From NCBI RefSeq assembly GCF_009730915.1, contig NC_052482.1, forward strand, positions 186,001-250,000: a stretch of DNA of 64,000 nt. The letters are read 5' to 3'. The notes below the pieces were generated by a model. That model made no database searches and was not told where the DNA came from. It saw only the letters and a list, made by a program, of their open reading frames with translations. The translations under genes were made by a program, and so were the position numbers. Shown here one piece after another: positions 22,130 through 31,239 of the stretch; the first letter of the stretch is position 1; each line of letters begins with the position of its first letter. The DNA comes from Dioscorea cayenensis subsp. rotundata (taxonomy: Eukaryota; Streptophyta; Magnoliopsida; Dioscoreales; Dioscoreaceae).

Positions 22130-23077
22130 ATAAAATTCTCACTTTAAATAACCTTTCGATCCCGCATCACCCTTAATCAGGATAATTCCCCTTCCTAGTC
22201 CCTAGATAAACATGGCAAGTTCACAGTCAAATCCTTCTACAAATTCCTTATTGACGGTGGTACTCGATGTCCCCTTCACAAACTTTTTCGAAATCCCCAT
22301 CGTCCCTAGCAAAAATCACTCTTTTTCATTTGGGCTTCTTTGGGGAGGATAAAATTCTTACTTTAAATAACCTCTTCAAGAGAGGTTGCAACTTCCAAAA
22401 TTCCACTGATACATGTGTCCTATGTCATCAAGCCTCAGAGAATCTAAATCATCTTTTTTCTTGAGTGCCCCTACTCTAGTCATTTATGGAATTTTTTTCA
22501 CACATTTTTTTAATCCTTTTTACCACGCCTCATTCAATACAAAACCTTTGGACATCCCAGTTTACAATCTCTTGATTCCTCTTCCGGACATATCCGGGAT
22601 CTCATCTCCCGAACTATTTTTGTGGAACATTTGGCTAGAAACGAAATTCCCGCATATTTCAGCTAAAAGCTTTACCGTCTTACATTGTCATCTTTAGATC
22701 TGCTAACATGATTCTCTCATGGTTATCTACAGACTCAGACAGTCATCTGCAATCCAACACCGATGCTTCACAGAAAATCAAGCGCTCACTCAACTTTCTT
22801 ACCGAAAGAGTTTCCCACCAGGTCGACAACTCGACGCCTGACATTGCACAGGAGTAATCCTCCTTTTCTATCCTGGACGGACCTATAGCTCTAGACGGCG
22901 CCTTTCGTCGATCCAGTGTTTATTTTCAGTATTGTTCTTTGATGCTCCTCTGTTTAGTAATATTTGTCTTTTCTCACTTCTGGTGAGAGGCTCTTTATAC
23001 TGTTTCCTTCTGTACTGTTGTCCTTTAGTTTTTCAATAAATCGGTGGTTTATCCACATTTACTTCAAAAAAAAAAAT
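22130..23077 (+). pseudogene. LINE 3' end with RNase H-linked zinc-binding (zf-RVT) region, decayed
   Basis: On the plus strand, in broken frames, the text reads KHGKFTVKSFYKFLIDGG, then WEDKILTLNNLFKRGCNF, then TCVLCHQASENLNHLF and ECPYSSHLWNFF. This is the zinc-binding C-terminal domain of plant LINE ORF2. The element ends with GGTTTATCCACATTTACTTC and a poly(A) run at about 23066-23077. Stops and frameshifts are frequent. It is strongly 5' truncated, starting after the microsatellite. Confidence 0.85.
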
Positions 23078-23213
23078 TATGATACAGTAATTTCAGTTAC
23101 ATCCAACCAAACACAAGATTTGACTACACTGTATTTTGAAAACCAAGTTTTTCTAATTACATTGTAACTAGAAATCCACTGCATTTAGAATTACATCCAA
23201 CCAAACGGCCCAT

Positions 23214-23572
23214 TAGTGGGCTAGTGTTATTCCCTGCAACAGAGGATGTTCAAAACATTTGAAACATTGTGCAACCTCAAATTATTCACCACAAAATGGG
23301 ATAAAAAAATTCTAAAAGACTGCAAGTTTATACACGACAAGTTTGTTTTCATCCATGTGAATTTCTAGGCACTTCAATGGAAAACAGAATCAGCAACTTA
23401 AGCAGGCACTATGTTTAGTGAGGATCGTCGTATAATATAATGCATGTTAATACATTTATTGCAGGTAAATGATTCAAGTCTCCAAACTTTAGCAGAGTTT
23501 GGGAACACATGCTTCTGCGCTGTATATAAAAATATAAATTACTTCAGAGGTGATTGCAATATTTGACAGAAA
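23214..23572. other. Region downstream of the P450 gene, probable 3' UTR
   Basis: AT-rich, with no ORF. Because the P450 is on the minus strand and stops at 23573, this region should contain its 3' UTR and polyadenylation site. Confidence 0.5.
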
Positions 23573-25502
23573 TCACAGTTGCAGTGGCTTCAAATCAATG
23601 GGAAGACCAAATTGAGGCTGCAGAGTGAGCCAATTTGCAGGAGAATGCTTATAATTGGGAGAGAGTGAGAAGGAGAACCTCTGAAGGATCATGGCCATCA
23701 CCACCTTTGCCTCCATCATTGCAAAGTTCTGGCCAACACAAGCTCTTGGACCAAGAGAGAATGGGAGTATAGAATTTGGATGCATTGCAGCTTTGGAGGC
23801 TCCATTCTCAAACCTCAGTGGATTGAAGTCATTGGCATCATCTCCCCAGTACTTCTTGTCCCTTTGAAGCATCACTATGGGAATCATCAATGGCATACCT
23901 TTGGGTATCATAAGCCCACCCAAGTTCATGTCTTTTGAAGCTTCCCTTGCGTTCAGTATGACAGGTGGGTAGAGTCTTAGAGTCTCCCACAGTACCATTG
24001 TCACCTGCAAGCATAGCATTCAATTATTAATCCATTTGAGTGGGTTCATGAGTTAAAAATGATTCTGATGCCATGTATACACTATACACATACCAGTTTG
24101 AACTTGCTGAGCATGTCAGCGTTGGGGGTCTCCAAACCACATTCGCTCAGGACTTCTTCTCTGAGCCTCTGCTGCCATTCAGGGTTGATGCTGAGCAAGA
24201 ACATAGTCCAAGTGAGTAGATGTGAGGTGGTCTCATGGCCAGCAAAGTAGAAGGTCTTGCACTCGTCTATGATCTCATCAATGGTTAGGCGAGAGTTATT
24301 ATCAGCCATAGAGGAGTGGAGCATCAATCCCAGAAGGTCATCTCCGTATCCCAATTCCTTTGAATTATGCAAACGGTTCTTTATGATGTTTGTCAGCGTG
24401 GTCTTTATTCTCTTTTCCAGATTCCACTTCTTGAGATTTTTCTTGGTAGGAAGATATCTCATATAGATAAATAAATAAATGAACAAGTTAATACATAAAA
24501 GGGAGCAGATCATTAAAAGCAGAGAACTCTCAATAAACAAGTAATAATTACTTGGATCCACCAATGTCAGCAACCACGAGTGATAAAAGCTCCTTTTGAG
24601 CCAGAAAGATTTGTTTGCCATGGATGCTGTTGCTGGTCCCGAAAACAGTGTGGGAGATGATATTTGCAGTGAGCTCTTGAAATTGCCGGCTCATCTCTAC
24701 TTCTTCCTTGATTTCATTCCTCCATTCATGGAGCATCCTCAGAGCACATTCAGCCATAGTCTTGGTCATCATCTAACAAATATATATATATATATATATG
24801 ATTTAATACACATGTATGTACATTAGAGTCTGATTAGTGATTAGATTGACATATATATGAATCATAATCAGAAAAAAAAAAATGTTGTTAAGAAGACCTT
24901 GAGTTTGTCAATGTGGAAAGCAGGATTGAGTGCCCTCCTGTGTCTGGCCCAGTCAGATCCTTCAGCAAGGACAAGACCCTTGCCCAATAAGGCCATTATA
25001 TTGGGTCCTGGATATGGCTTGAGGTAGAAACCGAAGTTGCTGGACAGCACCTGCTTCACCATCTCAGGGTCACCCAGGCAAATCCTTGGCTGCGCTCCCA
25101 TCCAGTACAAAAAAGTTCTGCCTGTTTTGCAAGTTGTAACAACAAACAACAATGTCTCTTGTTGTTATTAGTTATTATGGATAAAAGGACAAACACGCAC
25201 ATATATACACACATACCATAGAGAGAAGACCAAACATGGTAATGAGGAAGAAGCTTGGAGGAGATGTCATGAGATCTGGAGTCCATAACAAGACCGTCAG
25301 CAGCAGCCTGGAAGTCGTTGATCTGTTTTGTTGAGCCATGGGGGAACTTGTAAGGAGGACCTCTCAGCCCTTGCTTCTCCAAACTCTTTGTTATCTTGTA
25401 TGGTTTCCATATGAGATTATAAAAGGCATGGCACAGCTTTGTTGCTATTATGACCAGCAGAGATCCCAAAACCATCCCTGTATATCCCATTTCCATTTCC
25501 AT
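23573..25502 (-). CDS. Cytochrome P450, CYP72 clan, CYP709-like (508 aa)
   Basis: Five exons on the minus strand: 25502-25217, 25121-24898, 24772-24552, 24457-24094, 24004-23573. All introns are GT-AG and the total is 509 codons including the stop, close to the usual 510-520. The N-terminus is a membrane anchor ([18 protein letters not shown]). Seen motifs: [13 protein letters not shown] (C-helix), AGHETT at about residues 316-321 (oxygen binding), ETLR at 372-375 (ExxR), FNPLRF (PERF-like), and [11 protein letters not shown] with the haem-ligand Cys454. All catalytic residues are present. Overall wording resembles CYP709B proteins; substrate unknown, with lipid or hormone oxidation typical for the clan. 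An alternative in-frame ATG at 25571 would add 23 residues. The enzyme should sit on the ER. Confidence 0.93.
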
Positions 25503-25571
25503 ATTCAATGGGTGAGGTAGAGTTTGAGAGAGGAGACGGCAAGGGTTTAATAATTGTTCATTTCGCTGCAT

Positions 25572-27106
25572 AGTTGACTAAGGCAAACATAAAATATATC
25601 TACATATAAAACCGTCTATCCAAACAAACAATATCAGAAGCCCATGTATTCCGAGTTCCAACAAAAACTTTCGTATTTAACAAGAAGGAAAATGATTAAA
25701 TAATATATATATAGTTTTCATCAATATGATGACGTCATTCCATATATTATTATTGTTGATTGCAGATGACTAATATAAAAAATATGAAAAATATAAACTA
25801 TTAGGAGAGAGGAAGAGTACGACACCCCAACACCCCATATAAATCGGGTTAAGGGTTCCACAGCATTCACATGATCTCTAGTATTAGTCTATATATAATT
25901 TTTTTCATTAAATAATTAATTTTATTTTAATTAAATATTAAACATACATCATTATAAAAAATATAAACTAAGATTAAGATAGGATCAAAGTCATACATCA
26001 AAAGAAGTTAATTTAGATAGGATTTTTTAAAAATAAATAAATAAATAAATCACATTCATTAATTCAGATAGGATTAAACTAATATAACCACTTTCATATA
26101 AAAGTATTTTTATGACAATTATTTATTAGTCTTTAAAAGTTTATATATTTAGAAGGCAATCCTTGTGAATATGCTTTTCACTTCTTTTTTTTCTAATATG
26201 TTAATTATTATTTATCTCAACAAGTTAGTCTTGTATAAAAAAAATATATATATATATATTATTGGAGGGAATATATATTCCCACTCGGCCTTATCACTTT
26301 ATGCGTGTATAGCTAGTATGGTCAAGATTGAACCTGTTGCTTGCATGAGAAACAATATCTTCTTCTTTTTCTTCGCCTATCACTTGCGTAAGAAGATCAA
26401 ACCAACACCCTTGGTCAACAAACTATACATTCTCGATCTTCTTCTTCATCTTCCATCACACGTACGTTCTATCTTTGCTCCAATACATAAATGAGAGACT
26501 CTCTAGACCCATAAATTAAAAGATTCCCTGAGAAGCACTATGCATGGAAGCTAGACGTACTTCATCTAATTAAGGCTATGTTAGCTCTCATAGAAGTGTA
26601 ATCTTATGAAGATTTAGGAAGTTACAGACAGACAGTAATCTAGAAACATCTCATGATGGTGTTAATATATATATAACAATATGTTTATAAATGGATCTAA
26701 TGGGTATAAACCCTAGTTCAAACTCTAGATCTTCTTGTTTGGAGATTGCTTAGGAACAAAGAAAGGAAAAAAAAAGTGACGGAAGCGTACCTGCACTTGA
26801 ATCCATTGATTATGACGAAAGTGATTGGTTCTTGTGGTTCTTCTGACACGCAGGGAGATTGGAAAAACCACACCCTATTTATAAGAAATCTTTATGGGCT
26901 AATTACAAATCTGCCCATCATAGATTTGATAATTTTGCCCCAAAAATTCTACATGATTAATATGTATATTAATACACGTTTAAAATTAGATAATTATAAC
27001 CAAATTCAAACTTGAATCAGATTGGATCCATTCAAAAATTGAGTTGTATATGTCTACACAACTTATGCACATAAGTCCTTATATCATGTGGTCCACAACC
27101 CAACAT
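25572..27106. other. Intergenic, P450 upstream region
   Basis: AT-rich sequence. No gene is recognised; the short frames at 26165-26494 and 26746-27015 show no family motif. Runs of AAATA and TA are common. Confidence 0.5.
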
Positions 27107-27172
27107 TGATCTCATTGGCATCCACTCCCAATACTCTCTGTCCGGCCCTACAAAGCATCACCACTGCCATTG
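27107..27172 (-). pseudogene. Short P450 exon relic
   Basis: The text CATTGGCATCCACTCCCAAT...TGTCC...CAAAGCATCACCA parallels the P450 last exon at about 23829-23885 (CATTGGCATCATCTCCCCAG...TTGAAGCATCACTA), which encodes [16 protein letters not shown]. The relic would read roughly MLCRAGQRVLGVDANEI with an indel. It lies about 1.6 kb upstream of the intact gene on the same strand. It is short, so chance cannot be excluded. Confidence 0.45.
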
Positions 27173-27283
27173 TCAGTATTGTTGTGTCCTAGGGGATCAC
27201 ACGTATATATGTACACACATAACTTACTGCTAATGATCAATATGAAGAAGGGAGAGTATGGGTGAGAGTGAGACCTTGAGTTT

Positions 27284-27509
27284 TTTGGGGAAGAGGAGCG
27301 GGGCGAACCCACTAGAAACCCAGGGACGTGCACAAGCCTCGGTGAAACAAGTGAGGACAAGGCCGCGCTCACGTGGGCGCTGGAACCACCCGTACACAAT
27401 CACTATTCACAACTACCAGAAATGTGCCCTCAGTCGAGAATCGAACTCTCACCATTCGGTGAGAACTCTATCTGCAATCTGTGTACCAATAGACCCGAAA
27501 GTCGTTGGC
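27284..27509 (-). mobile_element. tRNA-derived SINE
   Basis: The element is flanked by an exact 17-bp target duplication AGTGAGACCTTGAGTTT (27267-27283 and 27510-27526). On the minus strand the 5' part carries an A-box-like GGGTCTATTGG and, about 40 bases later, a B-box-like AGTTCGATTCT, the split RNA polymerase III promoter of tRNA-related SINEs. The other end, next to the left duplication, is a short A run after CTCTTCCCC. Length is about 226 bp. It sits roughly 120 bp upstream of the PPR reading frame, in the opposite orientation. Confidence 0.85.
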
Positions 27510-27656
27510 AGTGAGACCTTGAGTTTGTTTGCATGTGTGGAATGTAGGACCATTGACCTTGAGTGTATATATATATAAGTAAAACCAAACTCATCTTTCT
27601 TTGTCAACCCACATAACATAATTCTTTTGTGTGTGTTTTTTTGTTTTGTTTTGAAG

Positions 27657-29798
27657 CTGGCCACCCACGCTATACTTTTCCATCAACTGAGAATAACCAG
27701 CAGTATCGATGTAGCCAGGAAGCTCCACAGTTTGGTTGCAGTGCATGGGTATCTCAACCAAGAAAATCTTAGTGTTGTACTGGGCTCACAGCTCGTGCAC
27801 ACTTATGTCAAGCTTGATAGATTCCAAGAAGCTCTTGCTCTCTTTCACCAGCTTCCCAAAAGGAACAACTTTGCATGGAACTCCATCCTCAGAGGCCTTG
27901 TAGATGCTTCTCGCTTCTCCCAAACCATAGAGTTCTATCGGATGATGATGCAACAAGGCCTGACGGCTGATCACTATACGTATCCCTTGGTTCTCAAGGC
28001 TTGCTCTGCATTGTTTGATATTGAACAGGGGAGAGAGATTAGAAATTCGATTCAATTTCATGCTGTTCATGATGGCGCAAAACCCAATATATATGTTCAG
28101 TGCGCTTTGATTGATATGTTTGCCAAATGCGGGAGTTTGGATGATGCCCGGACTGTGTTTGAAGAAATGCCTGAGAGAGATTTGGTATCATGGAGTAGTA
28201 TGATTGGTGGAACTGTGCAGCAGGGTGAGTGGTCTGAGGCTTTGAGTTTGTTCAGGAGGATGAGATTGGAGGATTTTGGACTCGATTCTGTGATTTTAGC
28301 TATTGTAATTCCAGCGTGTGGTAGGCTGGCAGATGTGAGACTGGGAATGGGGATGCACTGCTGTGCTATCAAGTGTGGATTCAATGACTATCTTTGTGTT
28401 TCAAACGCACTGATTGATATGTATTGCAAATGCGGGCACTCTGACATGGGCCGGTATCTTTTTCGGCTTTTGGATTGCAAGGATATCGTTTCTTGGAGCA
28501 GTATAATTGCAGGGCATTCACAGAACTTTGAGTATGTTGAAAGTTTGGCTCTTTTCCTTGAGATGCTGTCATTGCATGTGAGACCAAGCCCAGTCACTAT
28601 AGCCAGTGTGCTTCCTGGCTTTTCTGAATTCAAGCTGATCAACAAGGGAAAAGAGATCCACAGCTACGCCATACGACATGGGTATGAGTTTGATCACTTT
28701 GTGGCCAGTGCATTGATAGACCTATACTGCCAGTGTGGACTGATGAGAGAAGCAGAGTCCATATTTGAGATCATGTCAGACAGTGACATTGCCATCGTGA
28801 ACTCATTGATAACCGGATATGCCTTGAAAGAAGACATCGAATCTGCATTTGAGACATTACGGGTGATAAGAAGAGCAAATCTCAGACCAAATGCAGTGAC
28901 CATTATCACCCTTCTTCCGCTGTGCAACCGCCTCACAATGCTCAGCCATGGGAAGGAACTGCATGGTTATGTGATTAGAGGTGGCCTCCAATCAGCTGTT
29001 TCTGTGAGTAATTCATTGATAGACATGTACTGCAAATGTGGGTGTCTGGAACTCGGAATGGAGGTCTTCAGACATATGACAGTCAGGGATATTGTGACTT
29101 ACAACACCATAGTAGCTGCACTGGGGATGTACGGCCGAGGAGAAGAGGCAATTCTATGTTTTAATCTGATGAAAAATGAGAGGATTGAACCAAATAAGAT
29201 AACATTTATAGCACTGTTATCAGCTTGTAGCCATGCAGGTCTTGTCGAAATGGGTCATTTGTTCTACAATTCAATGATGCAAGACTATGGTATTGTTCCA
29301 GATATGGCGCACTACTCATGTATGGTGGACCTCCATGCCAGGTCTGGCCGTCTGGAAGATGCATGGGAGTTTATTCAAAAGATGCCTCTGGAGCCAGAAA
29401 TTGATGTGTTGGGGAGCCTACTGGGAGCATGTAGAGTTCACAATAGATTAGACATTGCCGAGCTTGTAGGCAGAAGCATCCTTGAAAAGCAAACTGAAGA
29501 TCCAGGCTATCACATTCTGCTATCTAATATATATGCAGCAGCTGAGAAATGGCCTGATGCAAAGAAGGTCAGAGAAATGATTAAAAAGAAGGGTATGACA
29601 AAGAAGCTTGGTAACAGCTGGATTCAGATTGGATGTTGCATACATTTCTTTGCCGCAAGAGATTGGTCCCACCCAGAGTTCAACGTGATATATGAGATTA
29701 TGCTTGTCTTATTTTCGCAGATGAGGGATGAAGGTTATGCCCCTGACTTCCTGCATAATCAACTAGAATTGGAGTATGATGGCATGTATGCTCTGTGA
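27657..29798 (+). CDS. PLS-class pentatricopeptide repeat protein with E/E+ C-terminus (5' end unresolved)
   Basis: A single long frame encodes about 713 residues of PPR repeats. Typical blocks are LVHTYVKLDRFQEALALFHQ, ALIDMFAKCGSLDDARTVFE, VSNALIDMYCKCG, NSLIDMYCKCGCLELGMEVF, TFIALLSACSHAGLVEMG and YSCMVDLHARSGRLEDAWEF. The C-terminus has the E motif (HILLSNIYAAAEKWPDAKKV, GNSWIQIG) and an E+ part (HPEFNVIYEIMLVLFSQM), with no DYW domain. Such proteins act in plastid or mitochondrial RNA editing; the target is not predictable here. There is no in-frame ATG before 27942 (within FYRMMMQQG), although PPR text begins much earlier. A stop lies at 27576. TTTTGTTTTGAAG just before 27657 looks like a splice acceptor, so an upstream exon, or 5' loss, is likely. 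Confidence 0.85.
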   Translation: MATHAILFHQLRITSSIDVARKLHSLVAVHGYLNQENLSVVLGSQLVHTYVKLDRFQEALALFHQLPKRNNFAWNSILRGLVDASRFSQTIEFYRMMMQQGLTADHYTYPLVLKACSALFDIEQGREIRNSIQFHAVHDGAKPNIYVQCALIDMFAKCGSLDDARTVFEEMPERDLVSWSSMIGGTVQQGEWSEALSLFRRMRLEDFGLDSVILAIVIPACGRLADVRLGMGMHCCAIKCGFNDYLCVSNALIDMYCKCGHSDMGRYLFRLLDCKDIVSWSSIIAGHSQNFEYVESLALFLEMLSLHVRPSPVTIASVLPGFSEFKLINKGKEIHSYAIRHGYEFDHFVASALIDLYCQCGLMREAESIFEIMSDSDIAIVNSLITGYALKEDIESAFETLRVIRRANLRPNAVTIITLLPLCNRLTMLSHGKELHGYVIRGGLQSAVSVSNSLIDMYCKCGCLELGMEVFRHMTVRDIVTYNTIVAALGMYGRGEEAILCFNLMKNERIEPNKITFIALLSACSHAGLVEMGHLFYNSMMQDYGIVPDMAHYSCMVDLHARSGRLEDAWEFIQKMPLEPEIDVLGSLLGACRVHNRLDIAELVGRSILEKQTEDPGYHILLSNIYAAAEKWPDAKKVREMIKKKGMTKKLGNSWIQIGCCIHFFAARDWSHPEFNVIYEIMLVLFSQMRDEGYAPDFLHNQLELEYDGMYAL

Positions 29799-31239
29799 TT
29801 AGTAGCAGAAACCAATGATGTTTTTTTGGAAGTAATTAACTCTGACCTTCTATCAGTTATTTACTTGGGGAGACATTGCAAGACCTGATCAGCCATTGTT
29901 ATCAATTAAGAAGTCTTCCAAGATTTTCTCCACTGCACCTTAAATTTTTTCCTGCCAACAGGGTTTCAAATACAGGTCTGGCTTCTACTTCAGCATAAAA
30001 AGATGAATCATGCAGATTAATTAAGAAGTTGAATTACCCTTTTTCAGTCTTGAGATAATTTTCTGTTGCTCCTCATAAGTTGACCTAATTAATTGTGTAC
30101 AAATAATCTTCATGGTCACTGACAATTGATTGTAGGCAAAGGAGAGAGCACTAACCAAAACAAAGCAGGGATTAAGTACCATTCACGTTGAAAATCTGAT
30201 ATAAGAAAACAGTGCTTTCTCAGGCCTAAACTAATTCAACCGTGAATGACTTTGGTTATGCTTTGAAATTTGTCGCAAACACAAATTTGACTTTGGAATA
30301 ATGCAGAAAAAAGTAACAAGCGAGGGTGACAAATGGCAATAATATATGCAAAGTATCAGGACCGGGTTGCTTACTCTTCTGGAAAACTGACAGAGGTGAG
30401 AGCCATGGTCCAGGGCCAATGCATCAACTACTATAAGTAGCGTATTTATTAGTCAAGTGCATAGAGATTCTGATGTCTTCATTGTGCTTCCATACTTGTT
30501 TGTCTCCAAAACAGGGGAACAGGGAAAGATGATAAATTCTCTGGGAAAAGATTTATGTAGATAAGCTTCTCTTTAACTACTTTATTGAATGCAATATGCG
30601 ATCATCTTGAAGACAAACTTTGTCGTATAAAGAATAAAGGGGAAAAAAAAAGGAGATGATCCTGCGCATGTGGCTCTGAAAGTTTGCATAGTCATTCAGA
30701 CATCTAATGCTAATGCAATAAGCTTTATCGATGTGGGGCCCCACAATAATCAGTGATCACTCTGGTGAAAATATCTAAATTATCCTTGCAAACTGTTAAC
30801 ATCAAGTAATGAAAGTCATTCCGTGATTTTAAGATGGCAAAGAGATGGAAGAGAAGTCATATTTACTTGTCAATGAAAAAGTAGAATATCAGTTCCACTA
30901 ATGGAAAGAAAATGTTACACAAATGTTAGCACCTTCATTTCTAGTACAATCTGATATCTCCTCTAACTGCTTGGCCACTCCCTCAACTGTGTCCATGAAA
31001 CCCTGCATTCTGTGCACACTATGCATCCTGGAATTCTGCATGTCGTGTGCTCACTCTACCTGAAGAAGAAAACAAATGTGTGAAATGTGAAACTCTTTGA
31101 TGTCTGCTGATTCCCAACCAATTCGATCCATATCTAGTCTAGGATTGATGGCTGGCTTGTTTGAACAGAAAGCCGGCTCTAGGACTCTAGGTATCCCTAA
31201 AGCAAAATCATTCATGAAATACTGCTGCTTGCCAGTTGC
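29799..31239. other. Intergenic between the PPR and PIF3-like genes
   Basis: This includes the 3' flank of the PPR gene and, on the minus strand, the 3' UTR of the bHLH gene. No further gene is recognised. Confidence 0.55.

Larger units (their letters stand above)
21425..23213. mobile_element. MITE-like element, apparently interrupted by a microsatellite and a LINE 3' end
   Basis: The left side starts GGGTGTATTTGGTTTTACG and the right side ends with the inverse of GGGCCGTTTGGTTGGATGTA. The ends are similar but not identical. Internal motifs repeat the TTTGGTT...TGTAAT theme on both sides (21480-21590 and 23090-23213). Between them lie a TA/CA microsatellite and LINE sequence, so the arms were probably one short transposon. 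The ends and superfamily are uncertain. Confidence 0.4.

Noticed and set aside
21589-22133. Several overlapping frames of 60-128 residues rich in Ile, Tyr, His and Thr on both strands
   Set aside because: They lie wholly in a TA/CA microsatellite and have no sequence complexity.
25503-25571. Longer P450 N-terminus from the ATG at 25571
   Set aside because: It would put 23 polar residues before the membrane anchor. The ATG at 25502 gives a standard anchor start, though the longer form is not excluded.
27430-27510. Possible tRNA gene on the minus strand
   Set aside because: Only the two internal promoter boxes are tRNA-like. No full cloverleaf or acceptor stem is seen, and the 17-bp flanking duplication marks it as a SINE.
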